Positions 43,899 through 53,361 of a DNA stretch of 64,000 nt are shown piece after piece; the first letter of the stretch is position 1; each line of letters starts with the position of its first letter. The position numbers were made by a program, and so were the translations under genes. The stretch is from Clostridia bacterium (GTDB taxonomy: Bacteria; Bacillota; Clostridia; Lachnospirales; Lachnospiraceae): assembly GCA_910575725.1 (NCBI GenBank), contig CAJTFE010000014.1, forward strand, positions 1 through 64,000, given 5' to 3'. The notes below the pieces were generated by a model that did no database searches, was not told the DNA's origin, and saw only the letters and a program-made list of their open reading frames with translations.

Positions 43899-44456
43899 AT
43901 GTCAAAAATAACCGTAGAAACCTGCCCCATCGAGGGCCTCAAAATCATAAACCCCTCCGTATTCGGCGACGAACGCGGCTACTTCATGGAAACCTACAAT
44001 TACAATGACTTCAAAGAAGCCGGCATCGATATGGAATTCGTCCAGGACAACCAGTCCGCCTCCAAAAAAGGCGTTCTAAGAGGCCTCCATTTTCAGATCA
44101 ACCACCCCCAGGACAAAATCGTCCGGGTAATCAGCGGTGAAGTTTTTGACGTAGCCGTAGATCTCCGGGAAGGCTCCCCTACCTACGGCCAGTGGCACGG
44201 CGTCCGCCTCTCAGCAGAGAACAAAAAGCAGTTCTTTATACCCAAGAACTTTGCCCACGGCTTTCTGGTATTGTCTGATTACGCAGAATTTGCCTACAAA
44301 TGCACCGATTTCTATCATGCCAACGACGAAGGAGGCCTGGCATGGAACGATCCGGATATCGGTGTAGAGTGGCCTATACCAGAAGGAATGGAACTCACCA
44401 TCTCCGAGAAGGATCAAAAGTGGTGCGGCATCAAAGAGCTGAAGTCCGGGAAGTAA
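43899..44456 (+). CDS. rmlC: dTDP-4-dehydrorhamnose 3,5-epimerase
   Basis: A cupin enzyme of 185 residues that inverts C3 and C5 of dTDP-4-keto-6-deoxyglucose. GDERGYFMETYN near residue 24, QDNQSASKKGVLRGLHFQ near residue 49 with the catalytic His, and FIPKNFAHGFLVLSD near residue 112 are diagnostic. AAAGGGAGAG precedes the ATG. Full rhamnose synthesis also needs RmlD, which must be elsewhere. Its stop codon lies in the loop of a short hairpin. Confidence 0.96.
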   Translation: MSKITVETCPIEGLKIINPSVFGDERGYFMETYNYNDFKEAGIDMEFVQDNQSASKKGVLRGLHFQINHPQDKIVRVISGEVFDVAVDLREGSPTYGQWHGVRLSAENKKQFFIPKNFAHGFLVLSDYAEFAYKCTDFYHANDEGGLAWNDPDIGVEWPIPEGMELTISEKDQKWCGIKELKSGK

Positions 44457-44482
44457 ACCCGGACAGTGCTGGCAGCCGCACT
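44444..44482 (+). other. tandem hairpins around the rmlC stop codon
   Basis: GTCCGGG (44444-44450) and CCCGGAC (44458-44464) form a perfect 7-bp stem with the rmlC stop in the loop. AGTGC (44465-44469) and GCACT (44478-44482) form a second stem immediately after. No T run follows, so they more likely stabilise or process the RNA than terminate it. Confidence 0.45.
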
Positions 44483-44496
44483 AGAAAAGAGGAAAA

Positions 44497-45324
44497 ATGA
44501 GCATGGAAGACAGCAGACGGCTTACAGCCGAGGTGTTCATAGACACAGGAAAGGATTTTCGCTCGGAGGATTCCCTGCAGGCAGAATACACCTGCATTCT
44601 GGGAGAAACCGTAACCCTGGAGTTTGACTTAAGCGTATTCGAGCACACCTGCGGCTTTCGTTTCGATCCACTGCTGGAGGACAGCAGCATGGTAAAGCTT
44701 CTGGCCCTCACCCTTACCTATGAGGATGAAGAGAGGAAAACCATAGAGTGGGATCGGATTAAAACCAACAGCGATGTAGACTTTGAACCTGTCTTTGTAT
44801 ATCTCCATAAGGATCCGAAGTTCTTCGTAGATGAAGCCCTCTGCTTAAAGCTTGCAAAGGCAGAGGTGAGCTTCCAGGTACTGGAGCTTGGGCTGGGAGA
44901 AAAGGACTACTGGCAGGAGATCAAAAAACACAGTGTGTCGGAAAAGGAAAAAGCGCAGATTTTAGGCAAGCTGGAGCTGGCTATGAAACAGAACCAGGCT
45001 TTAGAACAGGAAAACCGGCGGCTTAAGATTGAAGAAGCAGACATCTATGCCACAGGTATCTGGAAGCTTCAGCACGATGCAAGAGGCCCTATGAAGGTGA
45101 TATTCGGAAAGGGAAATATCCTAACTTTCCTGGCAGCCGTCTACCTGGCCCTATGCTCCGAATTGTTTATCTTCAACAATGCCTACTACTCCACGCCCCG
45201 TCCCAACGATCAGGCGCTGGTTTTCAGCTTCCTGCGCTTTGGCATGGTGTGGCTGGGAGCCTTTGTGCTGATTGCAGTGATCAATGGAATGATTCAGAAA
45301 GGATACCGACGTGAGCTTACTTAG
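44497..45324 (+). CDS. membrane protein with beta-rich domain and coiled coil, linked to Wzm/Wzt
   Basis: A 275-residue protein I do not recognise. Residues 1-135 look beta-rich and soluble. Residues 140-185 form a charged coiled coil (KEKAQILGKLELAMKQNQAL). The C-terminus has two hydrophobic segments (about 205-225 and 240-262) with a short outer loop. It overlaps the ABC permease gene by 14 bases and is therefore translated with it. It may act as an accessory of the exporter, for example binding the chain on the cytoplasmic side. Confidence 0.6.
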   Translation: MSMEDSRRLTAEVFIDTGKDFRSEDSLQAEYTCILGETVTLEFDLSVFEHTCGFRFDPLLEDSSMVKLLALTLTYEDEERKTIEWDRIKTNSDVDFEPVFVYLHKDPKFFVDEALCLKLAKAEVSFQVLELGLGEKDYWQEIKKHSVSEKEKAQILGKLELAMKQNQALEQENRRLKIEEADIYATGIWKLQHDARGPMKVIFGKGNILTFLAAVYLALCSELFIFNNAYYSTPRPNDQALVFSFLRFGMVWLGAFVLIAVINGMIQKGYRRELT

Positions 45325-46099
45325 TGTATTTGTAAAATACCGGGATCTCATCGGCCAGCTGGTGAGCCGGGATATCAAAACCAAATACCGACGTTCCATT
45401 CTGGGCCTTTTGTGGACCGTTCTCAATCCGCTGCTGATGATGACTGTCCTTTCCATCGTGTTTTCCTACTTCTTTTCCCGGTATGGAAACATTGATAATT
45501 TTCCGGTGTATCTCCTCTGCGGACAGCTGATATTCAACTTTTTCAACGAGTCCACCAGCATTGCCATGGGCTCCATTGTCCACAGCGGAGAGCTGATCAA
45601 AAAGGTTTATGTGCCCAAATATCTGTTTCCTATCTCCAAGGTTCTTTCAAGCGGAGTGAATCTTTTGTCTTCCATGGCAGCCTTGGTGATTGTGATGGTA
45701 GTGACAAGAGCCCGGGTGACGCCGACGGTTCTGTTAGCATTGTTTCCCCTTTTGTACGTTCTGCTTTTTTCCACAGGGGTCAGCCTGTTCTTGTCGGCTG
45801 CGGCAGTCAGTTTTCGGGATCTGATGCACCTCTACAGCGTCATTACTACAGCCTGGATGTACTTAACCCCTGTGATTTACCCCATGGAGATTTTAGAAAA
45901 TGCCCCTTCCTGGGTGGTGTTTATCGTGAACGCAAATCCCATGACGGGATTTATCAAAATATTCCGCTGCGTGGTTCTTGAGGGAGTGACGGCCCCGGCC
46001 ATGCTCCATGTACAGAGTCTGATTTGGTGTGCAGCGGCTCTTCTTGTGGGTTCCTTTGTGTTTAAAAAATCCCAGGACAGCTTTATTTTGAAGATTTAG
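45311..46099 (+). CDS. wzm: ABC-2 type polysaccharide export permease
   Basis: A 262-residue membrane component of the ABC exporter for finished polysaccharide chains. The start is GTG 45311 inside the preceding gene. The family start VKYRDLIGQLVSRDIKTKYRRSILGLLWTVLNPLL and six membrane helices are clear. YGNIDNFPVYLLCGQLIFNFF near residue 57 is typical of Wzm/RfbA/TagG. The ATPase gene follows after 18 bases. Confidence 0.93.
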   Translation: MSLLSVFVKYRDLIGQLVSRDIKTKYRRSILGLLWTVLNPLLMMTVLSIVFSYFFSRYGNIDNFPVYLLCGQLIFNFFNESTSIAMGSIVHSGELIKKVYVPKYLFPISKVLSSGVNLLSSMAALVIVMVVTRARVTPTVLLALFPLLYVLLFSTGVSLFLSAAAVSFRDLMHLYSVITTAWMYLTPVIYPMEILENAPSWVVFIVNANPMTGFIKIFRCVVLEGVTAPAMLHVQSLIWCAAALLVGSFVFKKSQDSFILKI

Positions 46100-46117
46100 G
46101 AGAGGAACATAGAAACC

Positions 46118-46858
46118 ATGAAGATAGAAAATGCCATAGAGGTAAAAGATGTATCCATGTGCTTCAACCTCTCCAGGGAAAAGGTGGACAGCATCAAGGA
46201 ATACGTGATCAAGGCCTTGAAGCGCCAGCTTTTTTATGAAGAATTCTGGGCCTTGAACCAGGTAAGCTTTGAGATCCGCAAAGGGGATTCCGTAGGGCTT
46301 GTGGGCATGAACGGATCCGGAAAGAGTACCATGCTGAAAGTCATTGCCGGCGTGCTGCGTCCCACAAAGGGAAGCGTGGAGACGGCCGGCACCATTGCCC
46401 CCATGATTGAGCTGGGAGCCGGCTTTGACCATGATCTGACGGCCCGGGAAAATATTTTTCTCAACGGGGCTCTTATCGGCTATCCAAAGGAGATGCTGGA
46501 GGAGCGGTTTGACGATATCATTGCCTTCGCCGGACTGGAGCGGTTTGTGGATGTGCCGATCAAGAACTTTTCCTCCGGCATGCTGGCCCGTCTGGGATTT
46601 TCCATTGCCACCATTGTGGATGCGGACATTCTCATTGTGGATGAGATTCTGGCTGTGGGAGATTACCAGTTTCAGAATAAATGCAAGAAGCGTATCCGGG
46701 AAATGATGGAACGCAATACCACGGTGCTGTTTGTATCCCACAGCATTGAGCAGGTGAAGGAGATCTGCAGGCACGCCATCTGGATCGATCACGGGCAGGT
46801 GCGGATGATGGGCGAGGCGGAGGAGATCTGCGACGCCTACGAAGCGCCCGGCCGGTAG
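46118..46858 (+). CDS. wzt: ABC polysaccharide export ATPase
   Basis: A 246-residue ATPase pairing with the permease before it. Walker A is GMNGSGKST (residues 62-70), signature FSSGMLARLGFSIA near 150 and Walker B ADILIVDEILAVGD near 170. AIEVKDVSMCFNLSREKVDSIKEYVI at the N-terminus is typical of Wzt/TagH. It lacks the C-terminal carbohydrate-binding domain found in Wzt proteins that read a chain-end cap. Recognition may be unnecessary or provided by the 44497 protein. Confidence 0.93.
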   Translation: MKIENAIEVKDVSMCFNLSREKVDSIKEYVIKALKRQLFYEEFWALNQVSFEIRKGDSVGLVGMNGSGKSTMLKVIAGVLRPTKGSVETAGTIAPMIELGAGFDHDLTARENIFLNGALIGYPKEMLEERFDDIIAFAGLERFVDVPIKNFSSGMLARLGFSIATIVDADILIVDEILAVGDYQFQNKCKKRIREMMERNTTVLFVSHSIEQVKEICRHAIWIDHGQVRMMGEAEEICDAYEAPGR

Positions 46859-46888
46859 AGAGCAGGAGAGAAATACAAGAGGTAATGT

Positions 46889-48850
46889 ATGGATAACCAG
46901 GAATTACAGAACGATTATAAAAAATTGTACGAGGCGGAGCGGGAGAAGACAGAGGTTCTCCTGAGCAAAATTGAGGAATCCGAGAAAGAGATTGAGGAGC
47001 TGCGCTTCAAGCTGGACCGCATAAAGAACAGCTTTGCCTGGAAGCTTTCTGTTCCTCTGCGCAAAGGGCTTCATTTTTATGAGAAAACCAGGGATCGGCT
47101 TACCCGGTACGGCTCCATTCCGGGTCTGATGCGGAAGGTCCGCAGCAAGATCCAGGAGCGTAAAAACATGAAGCGTCACGGAACGGCCAGCTTTCCAACG
47201 CCGGAGGAGGCAAAGTCCCAGAGGGAGACGGTTTTTGAGCATAAGGTAAAGTTCAGTATTCTGGTGCCTCTTTACAATACGCCGGAGAAGTTTCTGACGG
47301 ATATGCTGGATTCCGTCAAAAACCAGACCTACGAAAACTGGGAGCTGTGCCTGGCGGACGGAAGTGATCATGAGCATGCTTATGTGGGAGAAATCTGTGC
47401 GAAATACAAAGCAGAGGATAGCCGCATTGTTTACCATGTGCTGGATCACAATTATGGAATATCCGGCAATACCAATGAATGCTTAAAGCTGGCATCCGGC
47501 GATTACATCGGCCTGTTTGATCACGACGATATCCTGCATCCGGCAGCGCTTTTTGAATATGCAAAAGCAATCAATGAGACAGGGGCGGATTATATATACT
47601 GTGATGAGATAACTTTTGAGGGCGACAGCATTGATCACATGATTGTGCTGCACTTTAAACCGGATTTTGCCATTGATAACTTAAGGGGAAACAATTATAT
47701 CTGCCATTTTTCCGCATTTTCCAGGGAGCTTCTGGATGAGGCAGGGGTATTTCGCAGCGCTTATGACGGAAGCCAGGATCACGATATGATCCTGAGGCTT
47801 ACCGCAAAGGCCCGGAAGGTGTACCATGTGCCAAAAGCTCTGTATTACTGGAGATCCCACAAGGCTTCCGTAGCCCAGGATATCAATGCCAAGACCTATG
47901 CGGTAGATGCGGCCAAGAGGGCGGTGCATGATCACATTCTGGATGTCTACGGGATGGATGCCAAGGTGGAGAGCACCCGGGCTTTCCCGACAATCTTTCG
48001 GATCCGCTATCCTCTGCTGGAGAAGCCGCTGATCTCCATTGTGATTCCCAACAAGGATCATATGGAGGATTTGTCCCGGTGTGTGGAATCCATTGTGAGT
48101 AAGTCCACTTATCCCAATTATGAGATTATCGTGGTGGAGAATAACAGCGAGACAAAGGAAATCTTTGACTATTACAAGGCGTTGGAGCACAATGAGCGGA
48201 TCCGCGTTGTGAAGTATGAGGGAGACTTTAATTATTCCCGGATCAATAACTTCGGCGTGTCCTTTGCAGGCGGAAAGTATGTGCTTCTGCTGAACAATGA
48301 TATGAAGATCATTACCCGGGAGTGGATGGAGGAGCTTCTGATGTATGCCCAGAGGCCGGATGTTGCGGCAGTAGGCGGGAAGCTTTACTATGCGGACAAT
48401 TCCATCCAGCACGCCGGCATTGTCATCGGCCTTGGCGCCCACCGTGCGGCGGGACACACCCATTATAAGGATGACAAGATGCACCTGGGCTATATGGGGC
48501 GGCTCTGCTATGCCCAGGATGTGACGGCCGTGACAGGAGCCTGCCTTCTTGTGGAAAGAAAGCAGTATGAGGAGGTCGGGGGCTTAGATGAGACCTTCAG
48601 CGTGGCCTTCAACGACGTGGACTTCTGCTTAAAGCTCCGCAAAGCCGGGTATCTGAACGTGTTCACGCCTTTTTGCGAGCTCTTCCATTATGAATCTAAG
48701 ACAAGAGGTATGGAGGAGGGGGAGAAGCTTAGGCGGTTTCAGAATGAGGTAGCTCTGTTCCAGAAAAAATGGAGGGCGGAGCTGGAGGCAGGCGATCCTT
48801 ACTTTAATCCAAACTTTTCTCTGGATTATTCGGATTATACGATAAAATAG
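46889..48850 (+). CDS. double-domain family 2 glycosyltransferase
   Basis: A 653-residue cytoplasmic protein. An N-terminal coiled coil (residues 1-55) is followed by a first GT2 domain (FSILVPLYNTPEKF near 121, LFDHDDILHP near 210). A second GT2 domain follows (LISIVIPNKDHMEDL near 380, LLLNNDMKI near 468, FNDVDFCLKLRKAG near 572). Such enzymes make O-antigen or rhamnan chains with two linkages. The dTDP-sugar genes and Wzm/Wzt just upstream suggest it extends an ABC-exported chain. AAGAGG precedes the ATG. Confidence 0.92.
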   Translation: MDNQELQNDYKKLYEAEREKTEVLLSKIEESEKEIEELRFKLDRIKNSFAWKLSVPLRKGLHFYEKTRDRLTRYGSIPGLMRKVRSKIQERKNMKRHGTASFPTPEEAKSQRETVFEHKVKFSILVPLYNTPEKFLTDMLDSVKNQTYENWELCLADGSDHEHAYVGEICAKYKAEDSRIVYHVLDHNYGISGNTNECLKLASGDYIGLFDHDDILHPAALFEYAKAINETGADYIYCDEITFEGDSIDHMIVLHFKPDFAIDNLRGNNYICHFSAFSRELLDEAGVFRSAYDGSQDHDMILRLTAKARKVYHVPKALYYWRSHKASVAQDINAKTYAVDAAKRAVHDHILDVYGMDAKVESTRAFPTIFRIRYPLLEKPLISIVIPNKDHMEDLSRCVESIVSKSTYPNYEIIVVENNSETKEIFDYYKALEHNERIRVVKYEGDFNYSRINNFGVSFAGGKYVLLLNNDMKIITREWMEELLMYAQRPDVAAVGGKLYYADNSIQHAGIVIGLGAHRAAGHTHYKDDKMHLGYMGRLCYAQDVTAVTGACLLVERKQYEEVGGLDETFSVAFNDVDFCLKLRKAGYLNVFTPFCELFHYESKTRGMEEGEKLRRFQNEVALFQKKWRAELEAGDPYFNPNFSLDYSDYTIK

Positions 48851-48855
48851 CAGGC

Positions 48856-48899
48856 GCTGCCGGGCTTTCCATTCGGAAGCGGATGGGAAGTCCGGCAGC
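48856..48899 (+). other. 15-bp RNA hairpin between GT2 and DUF6020 genes
   Basis: GCTGCCGGGCTTTCC (48856-48870) pairs with GGGAAGTCCGGCAGC (48885-48899), using two G-U pairs and a 14-base loop. It ends just before the ribosome site of the next gene. Without a T run it is not a standard terminator; it may limit read-through or protect the upstream message. Confidence 0.6.
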
Positions 48900-48913
48900 A
48901 GGAGAGAAAGACT

Positions 48914-50674
48914 ATGGTTATCACAGATAAAACATATAGAATCATAGAAAAAGGCATAGCGGTACTGGCAGCCTTTCTGGCGGTGGAGGGCTTTCAGCTT
49001 CTCTACTTAATCCGGGGGTCGAGCACCATGTTTGCCAACAGTGTTTTCAGCACCCTTGTTTTTGCCGCCTTTCTATTCCTGGGGTTTCACATTGTCAGCC
49101 GGGAGTTTGATCGGCGCACGCTTCTCTTTGGCCTGGCCGGAGGGTTTCTGGCATCTGTTTTGACCTGTATGGGCTTATCTGTGCATTATCTGGACACCAT
49201 CTGGACTAAAAATACGTTTCTGGCAATGTTCTTTCTCACACCTTTCTTTGGAGGATGTATGAGCCTGGTTCTTACTTCCATGAAGGAAGGGCGCAGCCTG
49301 CAATCAGCAGAAGAAAAGCCTGGACAGCGCTGGTTTCTTCTTTGCTGGCTTCTGCTGTTTTTATCCTGGATGCCGGTGCTTCTGGCTTCCTGGCCGGGAA
49401 TTTTTTCTTATGATTCAGGCACTCAGCTTGTCAGCTATGTGGACGGCCAGGTGTCGGGACATCATCCCATTCTTCATACGTATCTTCTTGGAATCTGCAG
49501 GAGGGCGGGCCTTGCCCTGCTGGGCAGCAGGAACGCCGGGGCGGTCTTGTACTGTCTGATACAGATGGCTGCCATGTCGGGAATGTACGCATATGTCTGC
49601 CGTTATTTGAAGAAGAAGCAGGCTCCAAGGTGGCTGCAGATAGGAACCTTTGTGTTTCTGGCTTTTCATCCAATCAACGGCCTTATGGCCGTATGCGCCA
49701 CAAAGGATTCGATATTTACGGCGTTGTTTGCCGTATTTATGATACAGCTTCTGGAGATGGCGGAGCACAGGGAGGGATTTTTTTCTTCCGTGAGACGGCA
49801 GGGATACTTCTGCTTAAGCGTATTTGCCCTCTTTGTCTTCCGGAACAATGGATTTCACACCTTTTTACTGAGTATTCCCTTCTTTTTGTGGACCTTTAAA
49901 AAATACTGGAAGCGAATGGGGATTCTGATCCTGATCTGCCTCGGCCTTTACGGGCTGTATACCGGCCCTGTCTACAAGATCCTTGGGGTGGAAAAGGGAA
50001 ATCCCAGGGAAATGTGCTGCGTGCTGATGCAGTCTGCGGCCCGTGTTTACAATATGGACAATCTGGGACTTACGGAGGAGGAAAAGGAGATTTTTCTTTC
50101 GATTATCCGGGAAGAGGGAATGCAGTCTTATCTGTCCTGGTTTGCAGATCCGGTGAAGGCGCATTTTAACGGAAACAAATTTTTTGAGAATCCGGGCCCT
50201 TTTCTGAAAGCATGGTTCCAAGTGGGAATGCGCCATAAGAAGCTCTACATCGATTCCTTTCTGGCTAATACTTATGGGTACTGGTATCCGGGAAATTCAG
50301 ATCATGGAAGAGATTATGTGGAATACTTCTGTTCGGAGGTACGTGAGGATGTGGATGTAGTGATGGCGCCGAAGCTTCCTGCACTGTCGGAGTTTTACAG
50401 GAAGCTTTCCCAGGAATATTCCTTCAAAAACGTACCGGTGATTTCGGCTTCCTTTAATCTGGGGGCATATACCTGGCTGCTGTTGTTCGCCTTTCTTCTT
50501 CTGCTTTACCGGAGGCAGTATGGAGAGATGATTCTGGTGATTCCGCTGTTTATGTATCTTGTGACCACGATGCTGGGGCCTATTGTGACAATGCGGTATC
50601 ATTATCCGGTGATAGCCTGCGGCCCGCTGATTTTGTTTCTCATATGGAGAGGTAAGGGAGAATGGATAAAATAG
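48914..50674 (+). CDS. DUF6020 family membrane protein
   Basis: A 586-residue protein with about thirteen membrane segments. The family-defining loop is SWPGIFSYDSGTQLVSYVDGQVSGHHPILHTYLLG near residue 160, with acids and a His pair placed as in GT-C enzymes. AVCATKDSIFTALFAVF near residue 257 and FRNNGFHTFLLSIPF near residue 307 follow. It is likely a transferase using polyprenyl-phosphate sugars outside the membrane. It overlaps the next GT2 gene by 13 bases, which suggests they work together. Confidence 0.85.
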   Translation: MVITDKTYRIIEKGIAVLAAFLAVEGFQLLYLIRGSSTMFANSVFSTLVFAAFLFLGFHIVSREFDRRTLLFGLAGGFLASVLTCMGLSVHYLDTIWTKNTFLAMFFLTPFFGGCMSLVLTSMKEGRSLQSAEEKPGQRWFLLCWLLLFLSWMPVLLASWPGIFSYDSGTQLVSYVDGQVSGHHPILHTYLLGICRRAGLALLGSRNAGAVLYCLIQMAAMSGMYAYVCRYLKKKQAPRWLQIGTFVFLAFHPINGLMAVCATKDSIFTALFAVFMIQLLEMAEHREGFFSSVRRQGYFCLSVFALFVFRNNGFHTFLLSIPFFLWTFKKYWKRMGILILICLGLYGLYTGPVYKILGVEKGNPREMCCVLMQSAARVYNMDNLGLTEEEKEIFLSIIREEGMQSYLSWFADPVKAHFNGNKFFENPGPFLKAWFQVGMRHKKLYIDSFLANTYGYWYPGNSDHGRDYVEYFCSEVREDVDVVMAPKLPALSEFYRKLSQEYSFKNVPVISASFNLGAYTWLLLFAFLLLLYRRQYGEMILVIPLFMYLVTTMLGPIVTMRYHYPVIACGPLILFLIWRGKGEWIK

Positions 50675-51615
50675 CAGTACTGATTCCCTGTTATAATGAG
50701 AGTAAAACGATAAAAAAGGTAGTGGAGGATTTCTGCCGGGAGCTTCCGGAGGCGGCGATCTATGTCTATGACAATAATTCTACCGACGGGACGGCCGTGA
50801 TTGCAAGAGCTGCCGGAGCTGTGGTGCGTATAGAACGGCACCAGGGTAAGGGGAATGTCATACGCCGGATGTTCCGGGAGATTGACGCCCAGGTTTATGT
50901 GATGGTGGACGGGGACGACACGTATCCGGCGGAAGCCGCTCCGGAGATGGTAAGAAGGATTCTGGAGGAGCAGGCGGATATGGTGGTGGGAGACAGGCTT
51001 TCCTCCACTTATTATACGGAAAATAAGCGCCCTTTCCATAATTTTGGGAATTCCTTTGTGAAGAACTGCATCAACCGCTTTTTTGATACGGACATCCAGG
51101 ATATTATGACTGGCTACCGGGCTTTCAGCTTTCCTTTTGTAAAGACATTTCCCGTACTTTCCAGGGGATTCGAGATTGAGACGGAGATGAGCATTCATGC
51201 GGCAGACAAGCATATGCAGGTGGACAATGTGATCATTGAATACCGTGACCGCCCAGAGGGAAGCGAGTCGAAGCTCAATACTTTTTCCGACGGCTTTAAG
51301 GTTCTGACGAGGATTCTGAACCTGTATAAGAATTACAAGCCCTTCAGCTTTTTTTCACTGCTGTCGGCAGTGCTGGCAGTGCTGGGCATTGGCTTTCTGA
51401 TTCCGGTGATTATGGAATATGTTAAGACCGGGCTGGTTCCGAAATTTCCAACCTTGATTGTGTGCTGCTTTGTGCTGGCTGCGTCCCTTCAATCCTTCTT
51501 TGCCGGACTGGTTCTTCAAAGCATTGAGCAGAAGAATAAGCAGGATTTTGAGATGCTTTTGATACAGGTGCAGGAGATCTATGAGCATAAGTGTAAGAGT
51601 GGGGAAGGAATGTAG
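50662..51615 (+). CDS. GtrB/DPM1-like membrane-anchored glycosyltransferase
   Basis: A 317-residue GT2 enzyme. KIAVLIPCYNESKTIKKVV starts the fold, VYDNNSTDGT binds nucleotide, VMVDGDDTYPAEAAP near residue 77 provides the metal-binding acids and DIMTGYRAFS near residue 148 is typical of polyprenol-phosphate sugar synthases. Two hydrophobic helices lie at residues 230-285. It is predicted to load undecaprenyl phosphate with a sugar for the neighbouring membrane proteins. The translation starts of this and the following gene overlap their neighbours. Confidence 0.88.
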   Translation: MDKIAVLIPCYNESKTIKKVVEDFCRELPEAAIYVYDNNSTDGTAVIARAAGAVVRIERHQGKGNVIRRMFREIDAQVYVMVDGDDTYPAEAAPEMVRRILEEQADMVVGDRLSSTYYTENKRPFHNFGNSFVKNCINRFFDTDIQDIMTGYRAFSFPFVKTFPVLSRGFEIETEMSIHAADKHMQVDNVIIEYRDRPEGSESKLNTFSDGFKVLTRILNLYKNYKPFSFFSLLSAVLAVLGIGFLIPVIMEYVKTGLVPKFPTLIVCCFVLAASLQSFFAGLVLQSIEQKNKQDFEMLLIQVQEIYEHKCKSGEGM

Positions 51616-53353
51616 GAGGATGAGAAAGGACAGCTGCCGGGCAGGCATGAGCTTCGTGCTCTCCCTTGCCTTTTCTGCTTTCTATGGTTTTATCATTTAT
51701 AAAGCCATAGGCTTTTTATATGCTATCGGCGACGATGTAATTATGCGGGACATCGCAAGCGGGGCCTTTACGGGAAGACCGGACGGGCACCTGATTTTTG
51801 TCAAGTACGCCCTGGGATTTATCCTCAGCCGGTTTTATCTGTTGAATCCTCAAGTGGACTGGTATGGTTTTTTTATGGCTGGTACGCTCTTTTTGGCCCT
51901 GGCAGTGATTTTATACAGGGGGCTGTCGGCAAAGAAGGAAATTCTCTGGAAAGGACTTTATCTGGTTCTGACCTTGAGCCTTTTTACCTTGGTGATGGTA
52001 TTTCATGCGGCGCAGTTTGAGTGGACTGTCAGTGCGGCGATGCTGGGGGCCTCGGGGCTGTACCTTTATATCACAAAAACGGAATCTGGAAAATGGCAGT
52101 GTATTTTGGAAGAGGTTCTTATCTGGGCTCTGCTTTTTTTGACCTTCTGCATTCGGACAGACGTATTTTTTATGGTGCTGCCGGGCTTTGGCATTTCTTT
52201 TTTGTGGAAATTTGTGAAGGGAAAAAAGGGGGTTATAAAGCTCTGTTTTTTGGAACTGGTTCTGCCGGCGGCTGTGTTTGTAACGGCCGGCGCTGTAATG
52301 CTGATGGAATCGGCGGCATATAAGGGAGAAGGCTGGGAGGAGTTTCGAAAGTTCCAGGAAGCTCGTACTCAAGTTTATGATTATTCCGGTGTTCCCTCTT
52401 ACGAAGCAGATCCGGCCTTTTTTGATGAGCTTGGGCTTAGTGAGCACGAGGCGCGCAATCTCCGCCATTATGCCCTTTATCTTATAGAAGGCATGGATTG
52501 GGAGCTGATGGAGGCCTTTTGTGAGGAGTCTCAGCGCCAGAATAACATGGAAACCGGCTTTCTGGAACGGATAAAGGGAGGAATTTCCCTGGCTCTTAGG
52601 CAGTTTGTCCAAAAAGAATATTTCCCAGCCAGCCTGCCTATGCTGCTGCTTCTGGCTGGTGTTCTGGCATTGGCCTTTCTGTATGAGAAGAGAGCATTGT
52701 TTCCTTTGGCATTGTTCTGGATGGCGGAGGGCGTGCTCTGGCTTGCGTTGGGATACGTGGGGCGGCTTCCGGAGCGTGTGGCATTTTCCCTGCATCTGAC
52801 GGCGCTTCTTGCCATGGCCGCTTACTTTTACCGGCTGTATGAGAAGGAAGAGAGGGGAATCTCTTTGAAGATAAAGGCAGTCACAGTATCCGGCTTTTTG
52901 GTTCTTATTTTGGCAGGCGCTGCCTTTCAGTGGAAAGCATCTGCGGACTCCAACCGGATGAAGGCAGCCAGGGACGGCAATTACCAGTTGTTCAAGGATG
53001 CCTGTAAGGAAGAGCCGGAGAAACTTTTCTTTGTGGAAACCTTTATGGCAGAGCCTATTGGGGGAGCCGCTGTTACGGGCCGGGGAAATTTTGCGCAGAA
53101 TAATTGCATAACTCTGGGAGATTGGTACAGTACCTCCCCCCTTGACCAGGAGCGTATGAAAAACCTTGGCATAGACGATGTGGAGGAATCCATTGTGTCG
53201 AATCCGGATGCATTTCTGGTGGTGAGGGATGTGGAGGATCCAGGCTTTCTCGGAAGCTATTTTGCATACAAATATCCGGAATATTCCCTTGAATTAAGGG
53301 AGGTAAAAATGATAGAAGACAGATGCTATTATCTGTATCAGATACAGAGGTGA
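51581..53353 (+). CDS. multi-spanning membrane protein, GT-C candidate (paralog 1)
   Basis: A 590-residue protein with about eleven membrane segments and a soluble tail. The first loop reads IGDDVIMRDIASGAFTGRPDGHL near residue 48, a double Asp suggesting a GT-C active site. SYEADPAFFDELGL near residue 270 is a second conserved block. Most of these segments recur in the next protein, so the two are tandem duplicates. The start is uncertain: 51581 has CAGGAG close by, and ATG 51620 also fits but its AGGAGG is directly adjacent. The family has no name I can recall. Confidence 0.7.
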   Translation: MSISVRVGKECRRMRKDSCRAGMSFVLSLAFSAFYGFIIYKAIGFLYAIGDDVIMRDIASGAFTGRPDGHLIFVKYALGFILSRFYLLNPQVDWYGFFMAGTLFLALAVILYRGLSAKKEILWKGLYLVLTLSLFTLVMVFHAAQFEWTVSAAMLGASGLYLYITKTESGKWQCILEEVLIWALLFLTFCIRTDVFFMVLPGFGISFLWKFVKGKKGVIKLCFLELVLPAAVFVTAGAVMLMESAAYKGEGWEEFRKFQEARTQVYDYSGVPSYEADPAFFDELGLSEHEARNLRHYALYLIEGMDWELMEAFCEESQRQNNMETGFLERIKGGISLALRQFVQKEYFPASLPMLLLLAGVLALAFLYEKRALFPLALFWMAEGVLWLALGYVGRLPERVAFSLHLTALLAMAAYFYRLYEKEERGISLKIKAVTVSGFLVLILAGAAFQWKASADSNRMKAARDGNYQLFKDACKEEPEKLFFVETFMAEPIGGAAVTGRGNFAQNNCITLGDWYSTSPLDQERMKNLGIDDVEESIVSNPDAFLVVRDVEDPGFLGSYFAYKYPEYSLELREVKMIEDRCYYLYQIQR

Positions 53354-53361
53354 AGATGCCT

